Assembly (NCBI GenBank): GCA_030672255.1
Contig: DAOVGU010000184.1
Coordinates: forward strand, 1 to 8,201
From: a bacterium
Lineage (GTDB): Bacteria > Ratteibacteria > UBA8468
Direction: 5' to 3'
DNA length: 8,201 nt
Shown: piece by piece, positions 1-6,112 of the stretch
How the letters are laid out: each line of letters opens with the position of its first letter
Position numbering within the stretch: position 1 is the stretch's first letter
Position numbers and translations under genes: made by a program
The notes under the pieces: generated by a model
Told to the model about the DNA's origin: nothing
The model's database searches: none
Seen by the model: the letters and a program-made list of their open reading frames with translations, nothing else

Positions 1-7
1 GGGAAAA

Positions 8-60
8 AGTTATCAACACTATTAACAGTTATCAACTCCCCCCTCTTTGGAAACTCCCCC
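8..60. repeat. two short interleaved direct repeats in leader
   Basis: The 10-mer AGTTATCAAC occurs at 8-17 and again at 27-36 (19-bp period). The 9-mer AACTCCCCC occurs at 34-42 and 52-60 (18-bp period), overlapping the end of the second 10-mer. TTATCAACA at 10-18 resembles a DnaA box (TTATCCACA) with one mismatch, but two weak copies are not an origin. No coding sense is visible: the frame used by the following gene has stops at 72-74 and 84-86. These could be operator-like sites for the following gene or remnants of a longer tandem array; the function is unknown. Confidence 0.4.
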
Positions 61-86
61 TATACTATGAATAAGAATATCTGTAA

Positions 87-899
87 CCATCACTTAAAGA
101 TACTACACATAAAGATAGAGGAGAATTTACCCGAACAGACAGAACCATCTCCATTAAGAACCAAGGTCCGGTTAATTATGGCTTCCGATATAACTACTTT
201 GCTGACCCTGCCTTTAAAGAAGAATATCCTAACAGGCCATTTCCTTATATTGGTGATGCCGCTACTGGGATAACAGGTCTTGGCTTAACCGGTGGTGCCT
301 GGTATAGTAATGGATTCTTAGGAATAAGGATAAATAAAAAGGCGCTTGTCAGAACCATTGCGGAGATAAAGATAGTAGAACAAGGGAAAAGAGGGATAAT
401 AGATTTTATCTGGGAGTCGGAATGGGCCACGATAAAAGCCAGATTTGTTTTTCTCCCAGGAGATGATAAAATCTATACCGAGATAACCCTTGATTCTAGG
501 GTAGAGGTTAAGTCTTTAGAGTTAATACTTCTCTGTGTCCCTGGCCACTGGAGAGGACCACACGACCGCTGGCTCTCCACGACTAAAAGAAGTATCCAGG
601 AGAGTAAAGAACCTGCCTCATTAAACCCCAAGGAAGAGCCCTGGATATTCTACTTTGATACTAAGAAAAATAACTGGGGTACTTGTGCGGTAATGTACCT
701 TCCGGAAGAAATGATAAAGGCAAAGGTCAAATTACCGAGGACTTCTCGCACCTGGCTTACGGTTTCTCCCGAGGTAAGAAAGATTCATTTAATCTTCTGG
801 AACTTCCCGGATAGGTATAAGAAACCAGAGGATGCCTATAATTATCTTAAAGAAAATGGAGAGGAGTTACTGGAGAACCTAAGGAAGTTTAAGTTTTGA
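87..899 (+). CDS. uncharacterised beta-rich protein, 5'-incomplete or start-less (possible pseudogene)
   Basis: This frame stays open for 270 residues and ends at the TGA at 897-899. The translation looks genuine: it is rich in alternating hydrophobic/charged strands and aromatic turns (for example VNYGFRYNYFADPAF, GGAWYSNGFLGIRINKK, VPGHWRGPHDRW) and closes with a helical tail ending ENLRKFKF. There is no ATG, GTG or TTG in frame before the ATG at 693, which would leave only 68 residues and cut the fold. Stops lie just upstream in the same frame (72-74, 84-86). An ATG at 67 is in another frame, has no ribosome binding site, and would join this frame only through a frameshift near 90-120. So the gene has either lost its 5' end, carries a frameshift, or contains a sequence error. 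No signal peptide is visible. The beta-sandwich look and the neighbourhood suggest a role with carbohydrates, but I do not recognise the family and assign no function. Confidence 0.6.
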   Translation, partial: PSLKDTTHKDRGEFTRTDRTISIKNQGPVNYGFRYNYFADPAFKEEYPNRPFPYIGDAATGITGLGLTGGAWYSNGFLGIRINKKALVRTIAEIKIVEQGKRGIIDFIWESEWATIKARFVFLPGDDKIYTEITLDSRVEVKSLELILLCVPGHWRGPHDRWLSTTKRSIQESKEPASLNPKEEPWIFYFDTKKNNWGTCAVMYLPEEMIKAKVKLPRTSRTWLTVSPEVRKIHLIFWNFPDRYKKPEDAYNYLKENGEELLENLRKFKF

Positions 900-916
900 T
901 GATGTAGAGAAAAAAA

Positions 917-988
917 ATGGATAATAAAAAGACAATATTGGTAGTTGGTGCGCATATGGATGACTGTGAGATTGGGGCAGACTTATAA
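917..988 (+). pseudogene. N-terminal remnant of PIG-L/LmbE-family deacetylase
   Basis: Starting at ATG 917, 17 bases after the previous stop, the frame reads MDNKKTILVVGAHMDDCEIGADL and then TAA. The hydrophobic strand followed by AHxDDxE is the hallmark start of the PIG-L family (zinc-dependent N-acetylglucosaminyl deacetylases such as LmbE and MshB), in which the His and the second Asp bind zinc. Intact members are usually 220-270 residues and continue after the motif with a Gly-Gly turn and a helix. Here the match stops after IGA, within a few bases of the repeat-like segment at 993-1003, and no remaining part of the family is visible downstream. The histidine is followed by Met instead of the usual Pro. 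This is a dead fragment, probably truncated by repeat insertion or deletion. The close spacing to the upstream gene suggests a former operon. Confidence 0.75.
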
Positions 989-992
989 GGGC

Positions 993-1003
993 TCGCAATG
1001 ACA
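993..1003. repeat. repeat half-site TCGCAATGACA
   Basis: This 11-mer is a variant of TCAGAATGACA, the terminal sequence of the elements at 1048-1185 and 5883-5960. Its first ten bases recur at 5932-5941, and its reverse complement is at 5949-5959. It lies 4 bases after the premature stop of the deacetylase fragment, so it marks where repeat DNA begins and probably where the gene was broken. The 44 bases between this site and 1048 show no coding content. Confidence 0.5.
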
Positions 1004-1047
1004 ATATCAGGATTGACTACAAAATCCTGTTGATATAGAGAGAAGGA

Positions 1048-1185
1048 TGTCATTCTGAACCGAAGGCGAAGAATCCGACGAAGTCGTTGCGAGGAGCGAT
1101 AGCAAGCCTGCCCCTGCGGAAGCAGGGGTGGCAATCTCTCACTTCTCTGAAAGGAATGAGATTCTTTGTTTCACTCAGAATGACA
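1048..1185. repeat. MITE-like interspersed palindromic element with 11-bp terminal inverted repeats
   Basis: TGTCATTCTGA at 1048-1058 is perfectly inverted at 1175-1185 (TCAGAATGACA). The similarity extends inward, with AAGAATC near 1069-1075 matching GATTCTT at 1160-1166. The interior holds a GTTGCGAGGAGCGATAGC...GCAATCTC segment, a pattern I recall from short interspersed repeats in many uncultured bacterial genomes, and a central hairpin at 1111-1128. There is no transposase or real ORF inside. It ends 15 bases before the ribosome binding site of the large downstream gene, so it is transcribed as part of, or directly precedes, that gene's leader. The flanks share only a GA dinucleotide, so a target-site duplication cannot be claimed. 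Confidence 0.7.
1111..1128. repeat. perfect 7-bp hairpin with GGAA loop inside the element
   Basis: CCCCTGC at 1111-1117 pairs with GCAGGGG at 1122-1128 across a GGAA tetraloop. The GC-rich stem is the strongest local secondary structure in the intergenic region. It is not followed by a T-run, so it is not an intrinsic terminator. It is best seen as the inner stem of the palindromic element. Confidence 0.6.
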
Positions 1186-1201
1186 GAGCAATTTCATAAA
1201 A

Positions 1202-1207
1202 AGGAGG
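1202..1207 (+). promoter_or_regulatory. ribosome binding site AGGAGG fixing the start at 1216
   Basis: A full AGGAGG lies 8 bases before ATG 1216. It decides the start: the open frame extends upstream to a TTG at 1087, but that extra part translates the repeat element, while ATG 1216 opens a clean signal peptide. The same motif with the same 8-base spacing precedes the gene at 6113. Confidence 0.85.
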
Positions 1208-1215
1208 GAAAGAAA

Positions 1216-4200
1216 ATGAGAAGATATAAAAGTATATTTTTGGGTTTAGCGGTTATGCTGTTTACTACAACAAGCATCTTTGCTCAGGTTACTGTTCAGG
1301 AAGTCAAAGGTAAGGGAGGGGTGATATTGAAGGTAGAGAATCCTTATTATCAGGCTACCATTTTGCCGGATAAAGGTGGGCGGATAGGAAGTTTGATATC
1401 CAAAAAGAGTGGTTATAACTTCACTAATGATGAAGAGAAACAACAAGGTTATGGGATAGGAAAAGACATTGATGCGAAAGAAGGTTTCCCTGGATTTACA
1501 GAGAAAGTTTATCAGTATAAGATTATTGAAAAAAGTACGAATAAAATAACCATTCAACTCTCTTGCTTAGTTGAAGAAGAAGAAAGTTATTCCAAAGGGA
1601 TAAAGATAGAAAAAAGGTATACCTTCTTTTCCACTACTCCCAGCATAAAAGTGGATGTCAGGATTAAGAATCAAGGAAAAGCCCAAAGATTTACATATCG
1701 CACCCATAACAGCGTTTGCGCTGGAGGAGAAGTTGACAACAATGATATTTGGTTCGCTCCTTCAACGAAGGGAATGACTGAGGTTAAGCATAAACCAGGC
1801 CACTATTACATCAATGATTTTATTTCCGGCTGGGCCGGAGTAATGGACAAAGAGAGTAAAGGCGCGATATTCATTAAGGTAGATTACAATCGTTTAGATG
1901 AGTTTTATTTCTACATAGCAAATAACGCTTCCAATATAGAGCCTTTCTATAAACCTGTTGCTTTAGAAACAGGAGACATCTGGCAGACCATCTATTATGT
2001 TATCCCTATAGATAATCTCTTATCTATTCCTTCTTATGTGGATGAGGAAAGAATAGTCTATGCTAAAATAGAGAATTCGTTGCTTTCTCTCAAGCTCCAG
2101 GAAATAGGCAGGGAAGAAGAGGAGATGACCATTAAGGGAGAGATTCTGGATAAAGATAATAGTGTTATCACTAATTTAGAACCCAGGAAAGTTACCCTGG
2201 AGAAAGACACTCTTGCCAAATTATCCTTTCCCTTATCCTCAGAAGGCTCTGGCATAAAGATTAGTCTGCAGAAAGAAAGAGGAAGTGCCATAAATAGTTT
2301 CATTGTTCCTATAAAAAATACCTTTATCGCTAAACGACCTGAACCTATTCCTGCTGTCATCCAGAAAGGGAAAGAGGTAGCAGCAAGCTCTTTAAGCCAA
2401 AAACAGGATAAAGAAATAAGAATTCTTTTAGTCGGTGCTAAGCAAACCCATTTTGTCTATTCTCAATATGAACTTTATCGGATTGAAGAATCTCTAGCAA
2501 AAGCCCCTTTCAAATATAAAATAGATTTTTGTCGATGCATTAATACTATGAAAAAGGACTATTTTGTCAAGAATTTCCCTATATCAGTTAGAGGTTTCCA
2601 GAAATATGATATTCTCATATTTGTTGACATTCCAGCCTGGGCCTTTTATCCCAAGGATGAAGAAAATCTTAAGAAATATGTGGAAAAAGGCGGAAATATC
2701 ATCTTTATCGGAGATCAGGGAAGAGGCTATAAAGGAACCATTCTTTCGAATATTATCCCGGTAGAGATAGATTACAGCAAGACCTTGCACCTTTCCTTTG
2801 GAGCAAAAAGAGAGATTATTCTGGACAAAAGCAGGGCGGGAAAGATTAATATTGTAACTCCAGAGCATCCTGTATTTATGGGCTTAGGCAAAGAATACCT
2901 CCCAAAGATAGTAGTTCATAAAACAAAGGCTAAAAAAGGAGCAAATATTTTAGCCGCAATGGATAACTATCCACTGCTAATAATTAAAAATCAGGGAAAA
3001 GGACACGTCATTTCTTTCCCGATTACCTTTACTGAAGACAACTGGAATCCCCGGGCTCATAGTTCACCTGATGCGAGGGCAAGAAACTGGGATGATAAAC
3101 TTGTTTGCTGGGATTATTATGACGAATTCTGGCAGCAGATGATTTTATGGCTTGCAGAAAAGAATCTTCCTGTTAATTTTGTTAAACTTCAGGCTCCAGC
3201 ATCGCTTGAGAATATCAAGATTCCTTCTCAATCTATTATTTCCTATAACATAAAGAATAACAGCCGGCATCTCTGTAAAGGGGGAATATACTTTTCTTTG
3301 TTCAAGAATGGCCAACCTATTAAAAAAGAAAGAAAGGATTATTCCTTATCCCCGGAGGAGAAAGCGAATTTTTCTCATAATCTTACTCTTTCCGGCGGAC
3401 AGGGGAGGTATGATTATAAAATAGAGATTAAAGATAGAAAGAATAATTTTATCTCCTATCGGGACGGTTCTTTTAAGGCCTTTCCCCAAACATATTTAAA
3501 GTTAGCTATTGAAGGTGAACGCACCAACGTCTTTGGAAGAAACACAGATATTAACCTCTCAATAGAACTATCAGGAAAAGTTGCCACTAATAACCTTCAG
3601 ATTAAGACAGATTTAGTTGACTTTCAGAATGAAGTTGTCAGCAGTCTACCTGTCGAAAGTATGGGGGAAATAAAGAAAATTACTCAAACCCTTGCTTTAG
3701 ACAATCTATCCAAAGGTGATTATAAAGTTAAAGTTGACTTATTAGATAATGCTGAGATTATAGACAGAATAGAAAAACCTATCTATATTGTTTCTCCTAT
3801 TCAGGATAATTTCTTCCCCATAATAATGATGGATGGCTTGGCATCAACCCCCATAAAGATGAAGGAAAAAATTAAAGAAATGGTCGCTCTTAATATAAAT
3901 GGTTGGCCTGCTTATGGGAGTGGATTTAGTAATATATGGCGTCAGACAATGGATATAGCCCAGAGGGAAGGGATGGTTCTTGTGCCTCGCAATTCTCATC
4001 TTAGTTGTCTCACAGGGCTTAATCGCCGGGGCTGCAAGGTATCCTGTTATGACGCTATGGATGAGAGAATAAGAGAAAATCTTGCTAAATACCATCAATA
4101 TTTTGGTAAATCTCCCCGGCTTTTTGCTTTTTATGTTGGAGACGAGATTGGCGTCATTGGTGTAACTCCAACGGAGAAAAAAATCTTTAAAGAGAAGTAT

Positions 4201-5859
4201 GGCTATGAGATACCGATGGACCCAAAGGATAAGAATTTCTATTATGCCAAGAAATTCTTAACCGAGAGTATGGTTAAAGGACTGAAGAAACAAAATAAGG
4301 CAATGGAGGAATTTGGCTGGAAGGTGAAACAATGGGTCATTGAGTCTCCTTGTCATAATTTATGCCATACTGTTAGGAATCACGGATATGTTGATATTGA
4401 GGGCATGGCTTCGAACTTAGACTTTATTGCTGTGGATTGTTATATTCTCAACACCCGTGAAGCCTGCACCTATTTAGATGTTCTGTGGGGAGCCAGTAAA
4501 TCCAGGGATAATATCTGGCTTACCGGTTCAGCTGCCAGAACCAGCCCATTTTATCCGGAATATATGGGACATCAGACATATCAGGCATTAGGTCATGGAG
4601 TGAAAGGACTATCTTTTTTTCTATGGGCTGGCCTTACACGCGAGAGCTTTACGGCTTTTCCTGAAAGACTACTTTGCGCCAAGAAAGCTTTTGGAGAGGC
4701 AAAAAGGATTGGGCCATTATTTATGAAATTAAACAAACAAAGGGCTAAAATCGCTTTACTTCATGCCGGGACATCCGTAAGTCTTTCAGGAAAACGCGGA
4801 TACTGGGAGATAGTGCATAGCCATATACCGCTTTGTTCTGCTTTCGGTCACACTGATATTCTTCAGGAATCCCAGATAGAGAAAGGAGAGGTTTTAAAAG
4901 ACTATAATGTGCTTTTTCTTGATGATGCTTCCTACCTGCCTGATAAGGTCTCAGAAGAGATAATGTCCTGGTTAAGAAAAGGTAATACCTTAATTGCCAC
5001 AGCAAGAACCGGTTTATATAACCAGGAACAGCAAAAAAGCAACTTGCCTTCTACTCTCTTCTCTGCTCAATATGGGAAAGAGGTGGCTCTACCAGTAAAA
5101 GGCATTTTTTCTTTACCTATAAGAGGATATGAGTTATTATCAGATAAGGCTAAAGTACTTTATACCTACAATAATGGGAAGCCAGCCGTAACTCAGATTA
5201 ATTATGGTAGGGGAAAGGCAATTCTCCTTGGATTTGGTTTAAAAAATGCACCAAAAGAGTTTTTATTAACTCTCACCAAAGGGATAGATACCTTAGTCTG
5301 CCGTTCAGATAACCCGGATGCCTGTGCCCATAGTTTCACAGATAAGAGAGGAATTGCTCACTATGTAGTTGCAGTGAATCATAAAAACCCGCCTCAGGAA
5401 TGTCAGATTAATGTTTCGGTAAATCTTCCCCAAAAACAGTACTATATCTATGATATTCTTACGGGAGAAAGGTTAAGTTATTCCTATAAGGATAATCTTC
5501 TCCAGATACCTGTTCAGTTAGAACCTCTCTGGGGAAAAGCCATTGCTATCTTGACTCAGGAACCAGAAAGACTTTCTCTTGAGATAAAAAGCAGTTTTCC
5601 CAGAGGAGAAAACCTCATCTATCAAGTAACCCTCTCAGGAAAACAAAAGAGTCTGAGTGGCTCTTTACCCATAGAGATAAAGATAACCGACAGCTTAGGA
5701 AGAACAAGAGAAGAGTATGGAGGAATAAGGGTACTGGCTAATGGAGAATACAAAGGGAATTTCAGATTAGCTAATAATGAACCGGAAGGAGGGTGGAGAA
5801 TAGAGGTAAGAGAAAGGATAAGCGGGAAAGAGATAGGGAAAGCGTTTATAGTAAAGTAA
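1216..5859 (+). CDS. large secreted multidomain GH42-like (beta-galactosidase-like) protein
   Basis: This 1547-residue protein starts with a signal peptide (MRRYKSIFLGLAVMLF, cleavage likely after SIFA at residue 23). Approximate domains: 24-275, a galactose-mutarotase-like beta-sandwich (ENPYYQATILPDKGGRIGSL); 400-655, a GATase-like alpha/beta domain (EIRILLVGA, then GGNIIFIGDQGRG with no nucleophile Cys); 660-860, two Ig-like beta modules; 864-1165, a GH42-like TIM barrel with FYVGDEIG giving candidate acid/base Glu977, and later HQTYQALGHGVKGLSFFLW; 1175-1310, a GH42 trimerisation-like domain (IALLHAG, YNVLFLDDASYLPD, WLRKGNTLIATA); 1375-1440, a C-terminal beta domain; 1450-1547, a macroglobulin MG2-like beta domain. 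At the segment where GH42 enzymes carry the nucleophile Glu, this protein reads WLTGSAARTSP (1101-1111), so that residue seems absent. GH42 enzymes are usually about 650-700 residues, so this protein is roughly twice as long. Likely role: extracytoplasmic glycan binding or cleavage; the substrate is unknown. The GH42-like core is well supported; the smaller domain calls are inferred from residue patterns. Confidence 0.85.
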   Translation: MRRYKSIFLGLAVMLFTTTSIFAQVTVQEVKGKGGVILKVENPYYQATILPDKGGRIGSLISKKSGYNFTNDEEKQQGYGIGKDIDAKEGFPGFTEKVYQYKIIEKSTNKITIQLSCLVEEEESYSKGIKIEKRYTFFSTTPSIKVDVRIKNQGKAQRFTYRTHNSVCAGGEVDNNDIWFAPSTKGMTEVKHKPGHYYINDFISGWAGVMDKESKGAIFIKVDYNRLDEFYFYIANNASNIEPFYKPVALETGDIWQTIYYVIPIDNLLSIPSYVDEERIVYAKIENSLLSLKLQEIGREEEEMTIKGEILDKDNSVITNLEPRKVTLEKDTLAKLSFPLSSEGSGIKISLQKERGSAINSFIVPIKNTFIAKRPEPIPAVIQKGKEVAASSLSQKQDKEIRILLVGAKQTHFVYSQYELYRIEESLAKAPFKYKIDFCRCINTMKKDYFVKNFPISVRGFQKYDILIFVDIPAWAFYPKDEENLKKYVEKGGNIIFIGDQGRGYKGTILSNIIPVEIDYSKTLHLSFGAKREIILDKSRAGKINIVTPEHPVFMGLGKEYLPKIVVHKTKAKKGANILAAMDNYPLLIIKNQGKGHVISFPITFTEDNWNPRAHSSPDARARNWDDKLVCWDYYDEFWQQMILWLAEKNLPVNFVKLQAPASLENIKIPSQSIISYNIKNNSRHLCKGGIYFSLFKNGQPIKKERKDYSLSPEEKANFSHNLTLSGGQGRYDYKIEIKDRKNNFISYRDGSFKAFPQTYLKLAIEGERTNVFGRNTDINLSIELSGKVATNNLQIKTDLVDFQNEVVSSLPVESMGEIKKITQTLALDNLSKGDYKVKVDLLDNAEIIDRIEKPIYIVSPIQDNFFPIIMMDGLASTPIKMKEKIKEMVALNINGWPAYGSGFSNIWRQTMDIAQREGMVLVPRNSHLSCLTGLNRRGCKVSCYDAMDERIRENLAKYHQYFGKSPRLFAFYVGDEIGVIGVTPTEKKIFKEKYGYEIPMDPKDKNFYYAKKFLTESMVKGLKKQNKAMEEFGWKVKQWVIESPCHNLCHTVRNHGYVDIEGMASNLDFIAVDCYILNTREACTYLDVLWGASKSRDNIWLTGSAARTSPFYPEYMGHQTYQALGHGVKGLSFFLWAGLTRESFTAFPERLLCAKKAFGEAKRIGPLFMKLNKQRAKIALLHAGTSVSLSGKRGYWEIVHSHIPLCSAFGHTDILQESQIEKGEVLKDYNVLFLDDASYLPDKVSEEIMSWLRKGNTLIATARTGLYNQEQQKSNLPSTLFSAQYGKEVALPVKGIFSLPIRGYELLSDKAKVLYTYNNGKPAVTQINYGRGKAILLGFGLKNAPKEFLLTLTKGIDTLVCRSDNPDACAHSFTDKRGIAHYVVAVNHKNPPQECQINVSVNLPQKQYYIYDILTGERLSYSYKDNLLQIPVQLEPLWGKAIAILTQEPERLSLEIKSSFPRGENLIYQVTLSGKQKSLSGSLPIEIKITDSLGRTREEYGGIRVLANGEYKGNFRLANNEPEGGWRIEVRERISGKEIGKAFIVK

Positions 5860-5882
5860 GGGGAGATTGCGGAGTTTATCCC

Positions 5883-5960
5883 GAGCGAGATTCTTCGGCT
5901 ACGCCTCAGAATGACAAGCGAGGGACCTCGCTCGCAATGACTTTTCGCTGTCATTGCGAA
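5883..5960. repeat. second interspersed palindromic repeat block
   Basis: GAGATTCTT at 5887-5895 and TCAGAATGACA at 5906-5916 repeat the right end of the element at 1048-1185 (GAGATTCTT at 1158-1166, TCAGAATGACA at 1175-1185), in the same orientation. This is followed by a perfect stem AGCGAGG/CCTCGCT (5917-5923 and 5926-5932, loop GA) and by TCGCAATGAC inverted at 5950-5959. The left terminal repeat TGTCATTCTGA of the first element is missing, so this is a partial or differently rearranged copy. It begins 24 bases after the stop of the large upstream gene. The short peptide encoded across it is a repeat artefact. Confidence 0.7.
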
Positions 5961-5968
5961 GGATTTTT
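5932..5968 (+). terminator. possible intrinsic terminator within repeat block
   Basis: TCGCAATGAC (5932-5941) pairs perfectly over 10 bp with GTCATTGCGA (5950-5959) across an 8-base loop, and a run of five T follows at 5964-5968 after AGGA. It lies about 70 bases past the stop of the gene ending at 5859, a sensible place to end that transcript before the next gene. The stem is only moderately GC-rich and the T-run is short and slightly displaced, so a strong terminator is not certain. The hairpin also belongs to the repeat family. Confidence 0.4.
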
Positions 5969-6013
5969 GACGCCATCTCGTAAATACTCAGTGAACACCG
6001 TGTTATCACAGGG

Positions 6014-6065
6014 GTAGTGGACGAGCTTGCTCGTCAAAAAAGAGCAAAGCAAGCTTTGCCACTAC
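6014..6065. repeat. cloverleaf-capable 52-bp palindromic repeat
   Basis: GTAGTGG at 6014-6020 is inverted as CCACTAC at 6059-6065, forming an outer stem. Inside lie two separate hairpins: ACGAGC/GCTCGT (6021-6026 and 6029-6034, loop TT) and GCAAAGC/GCTTTGC (6044-6050 and 6053-6059, loop AA, sharing one base with the outer stem). Together they can fold as a three-way junction. It differs in sequence from the TCAGAATGACA family, so it looks like a second repeat type. It lies 30 bases before the next ribosome binding site, in the probable leader of the downstream gene. It is not a tRNA: no anticodon arm, T-loop motif or CCA context is present. Confidence 0.65.
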
Positions 6066-6098
6066 AGATAATGATGTGGTTTACTAAATATTTACAAA

Positions 6099-6104
6099 AG
6101 GAGG
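6099..6104 (+). promoter_or_regulatory. ribosome binding site AGGAGG for gene at 6113
   Basis: AGGAGG sits 8 bases before ATG 6113, within AAAAGGAGG followed by AAAAGAAA. The block is nearly identical to the one before ATG 1216, supporting common ancestry or a shared translation context for the two large secreted proteins. Confidence 0.8.
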
Positions 6105-6112
6105 AAAAGAAA

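Noticed and set aside
67..273. A 68-residue protein from ATG 67
   Set aside because: It has no ribosome binding site, and its translation past about position 120 overlaps the more convincing frame at 87-899. It may contain a few codons of the true N-terminus if a frameshift exists.
693..899. A separate 68-residue gene starting at ATG 693
   Set aside because: The same frame is open and protein-like back to 87, and no ribosome binding site precedes 693; this is an internal Met of the longer frame.
1013..1040. Sigma-70-like promoter with TTGACT at 1013 and a TATA-like sequence near 1034
   Set aside because: The spacing is about 13-15 bp rather than 17 and the -10 match is poor; not strong enough to list.
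1048..1185. CRISPR or tandem array
   Set aside because: The repeated units are inverted, not regularly spaced direct repeats with unique spacers.
5622..5954. 110-residue minus-strand ORF
   Set aside because: It is antisense to the well-supported end of the large gene and runs into repeat DNA, with no ribosome binding site; a shadow.
5793..6017. A small + strand protein across the end of the large gene and the repeat block
   Set aside because: It overlaps the real coding frame up to 5859 and then translates repeat DNA (RDSSATPQNDKRG-like text), a known type of artefact.
6014..6065. tRNA-like gene, because the segment can form a cloverleaf
   Set aside because: It is too short, lacks conserved tRNA positions and loops, and has 2-base hairpin loops; it is a palindromic repeat.
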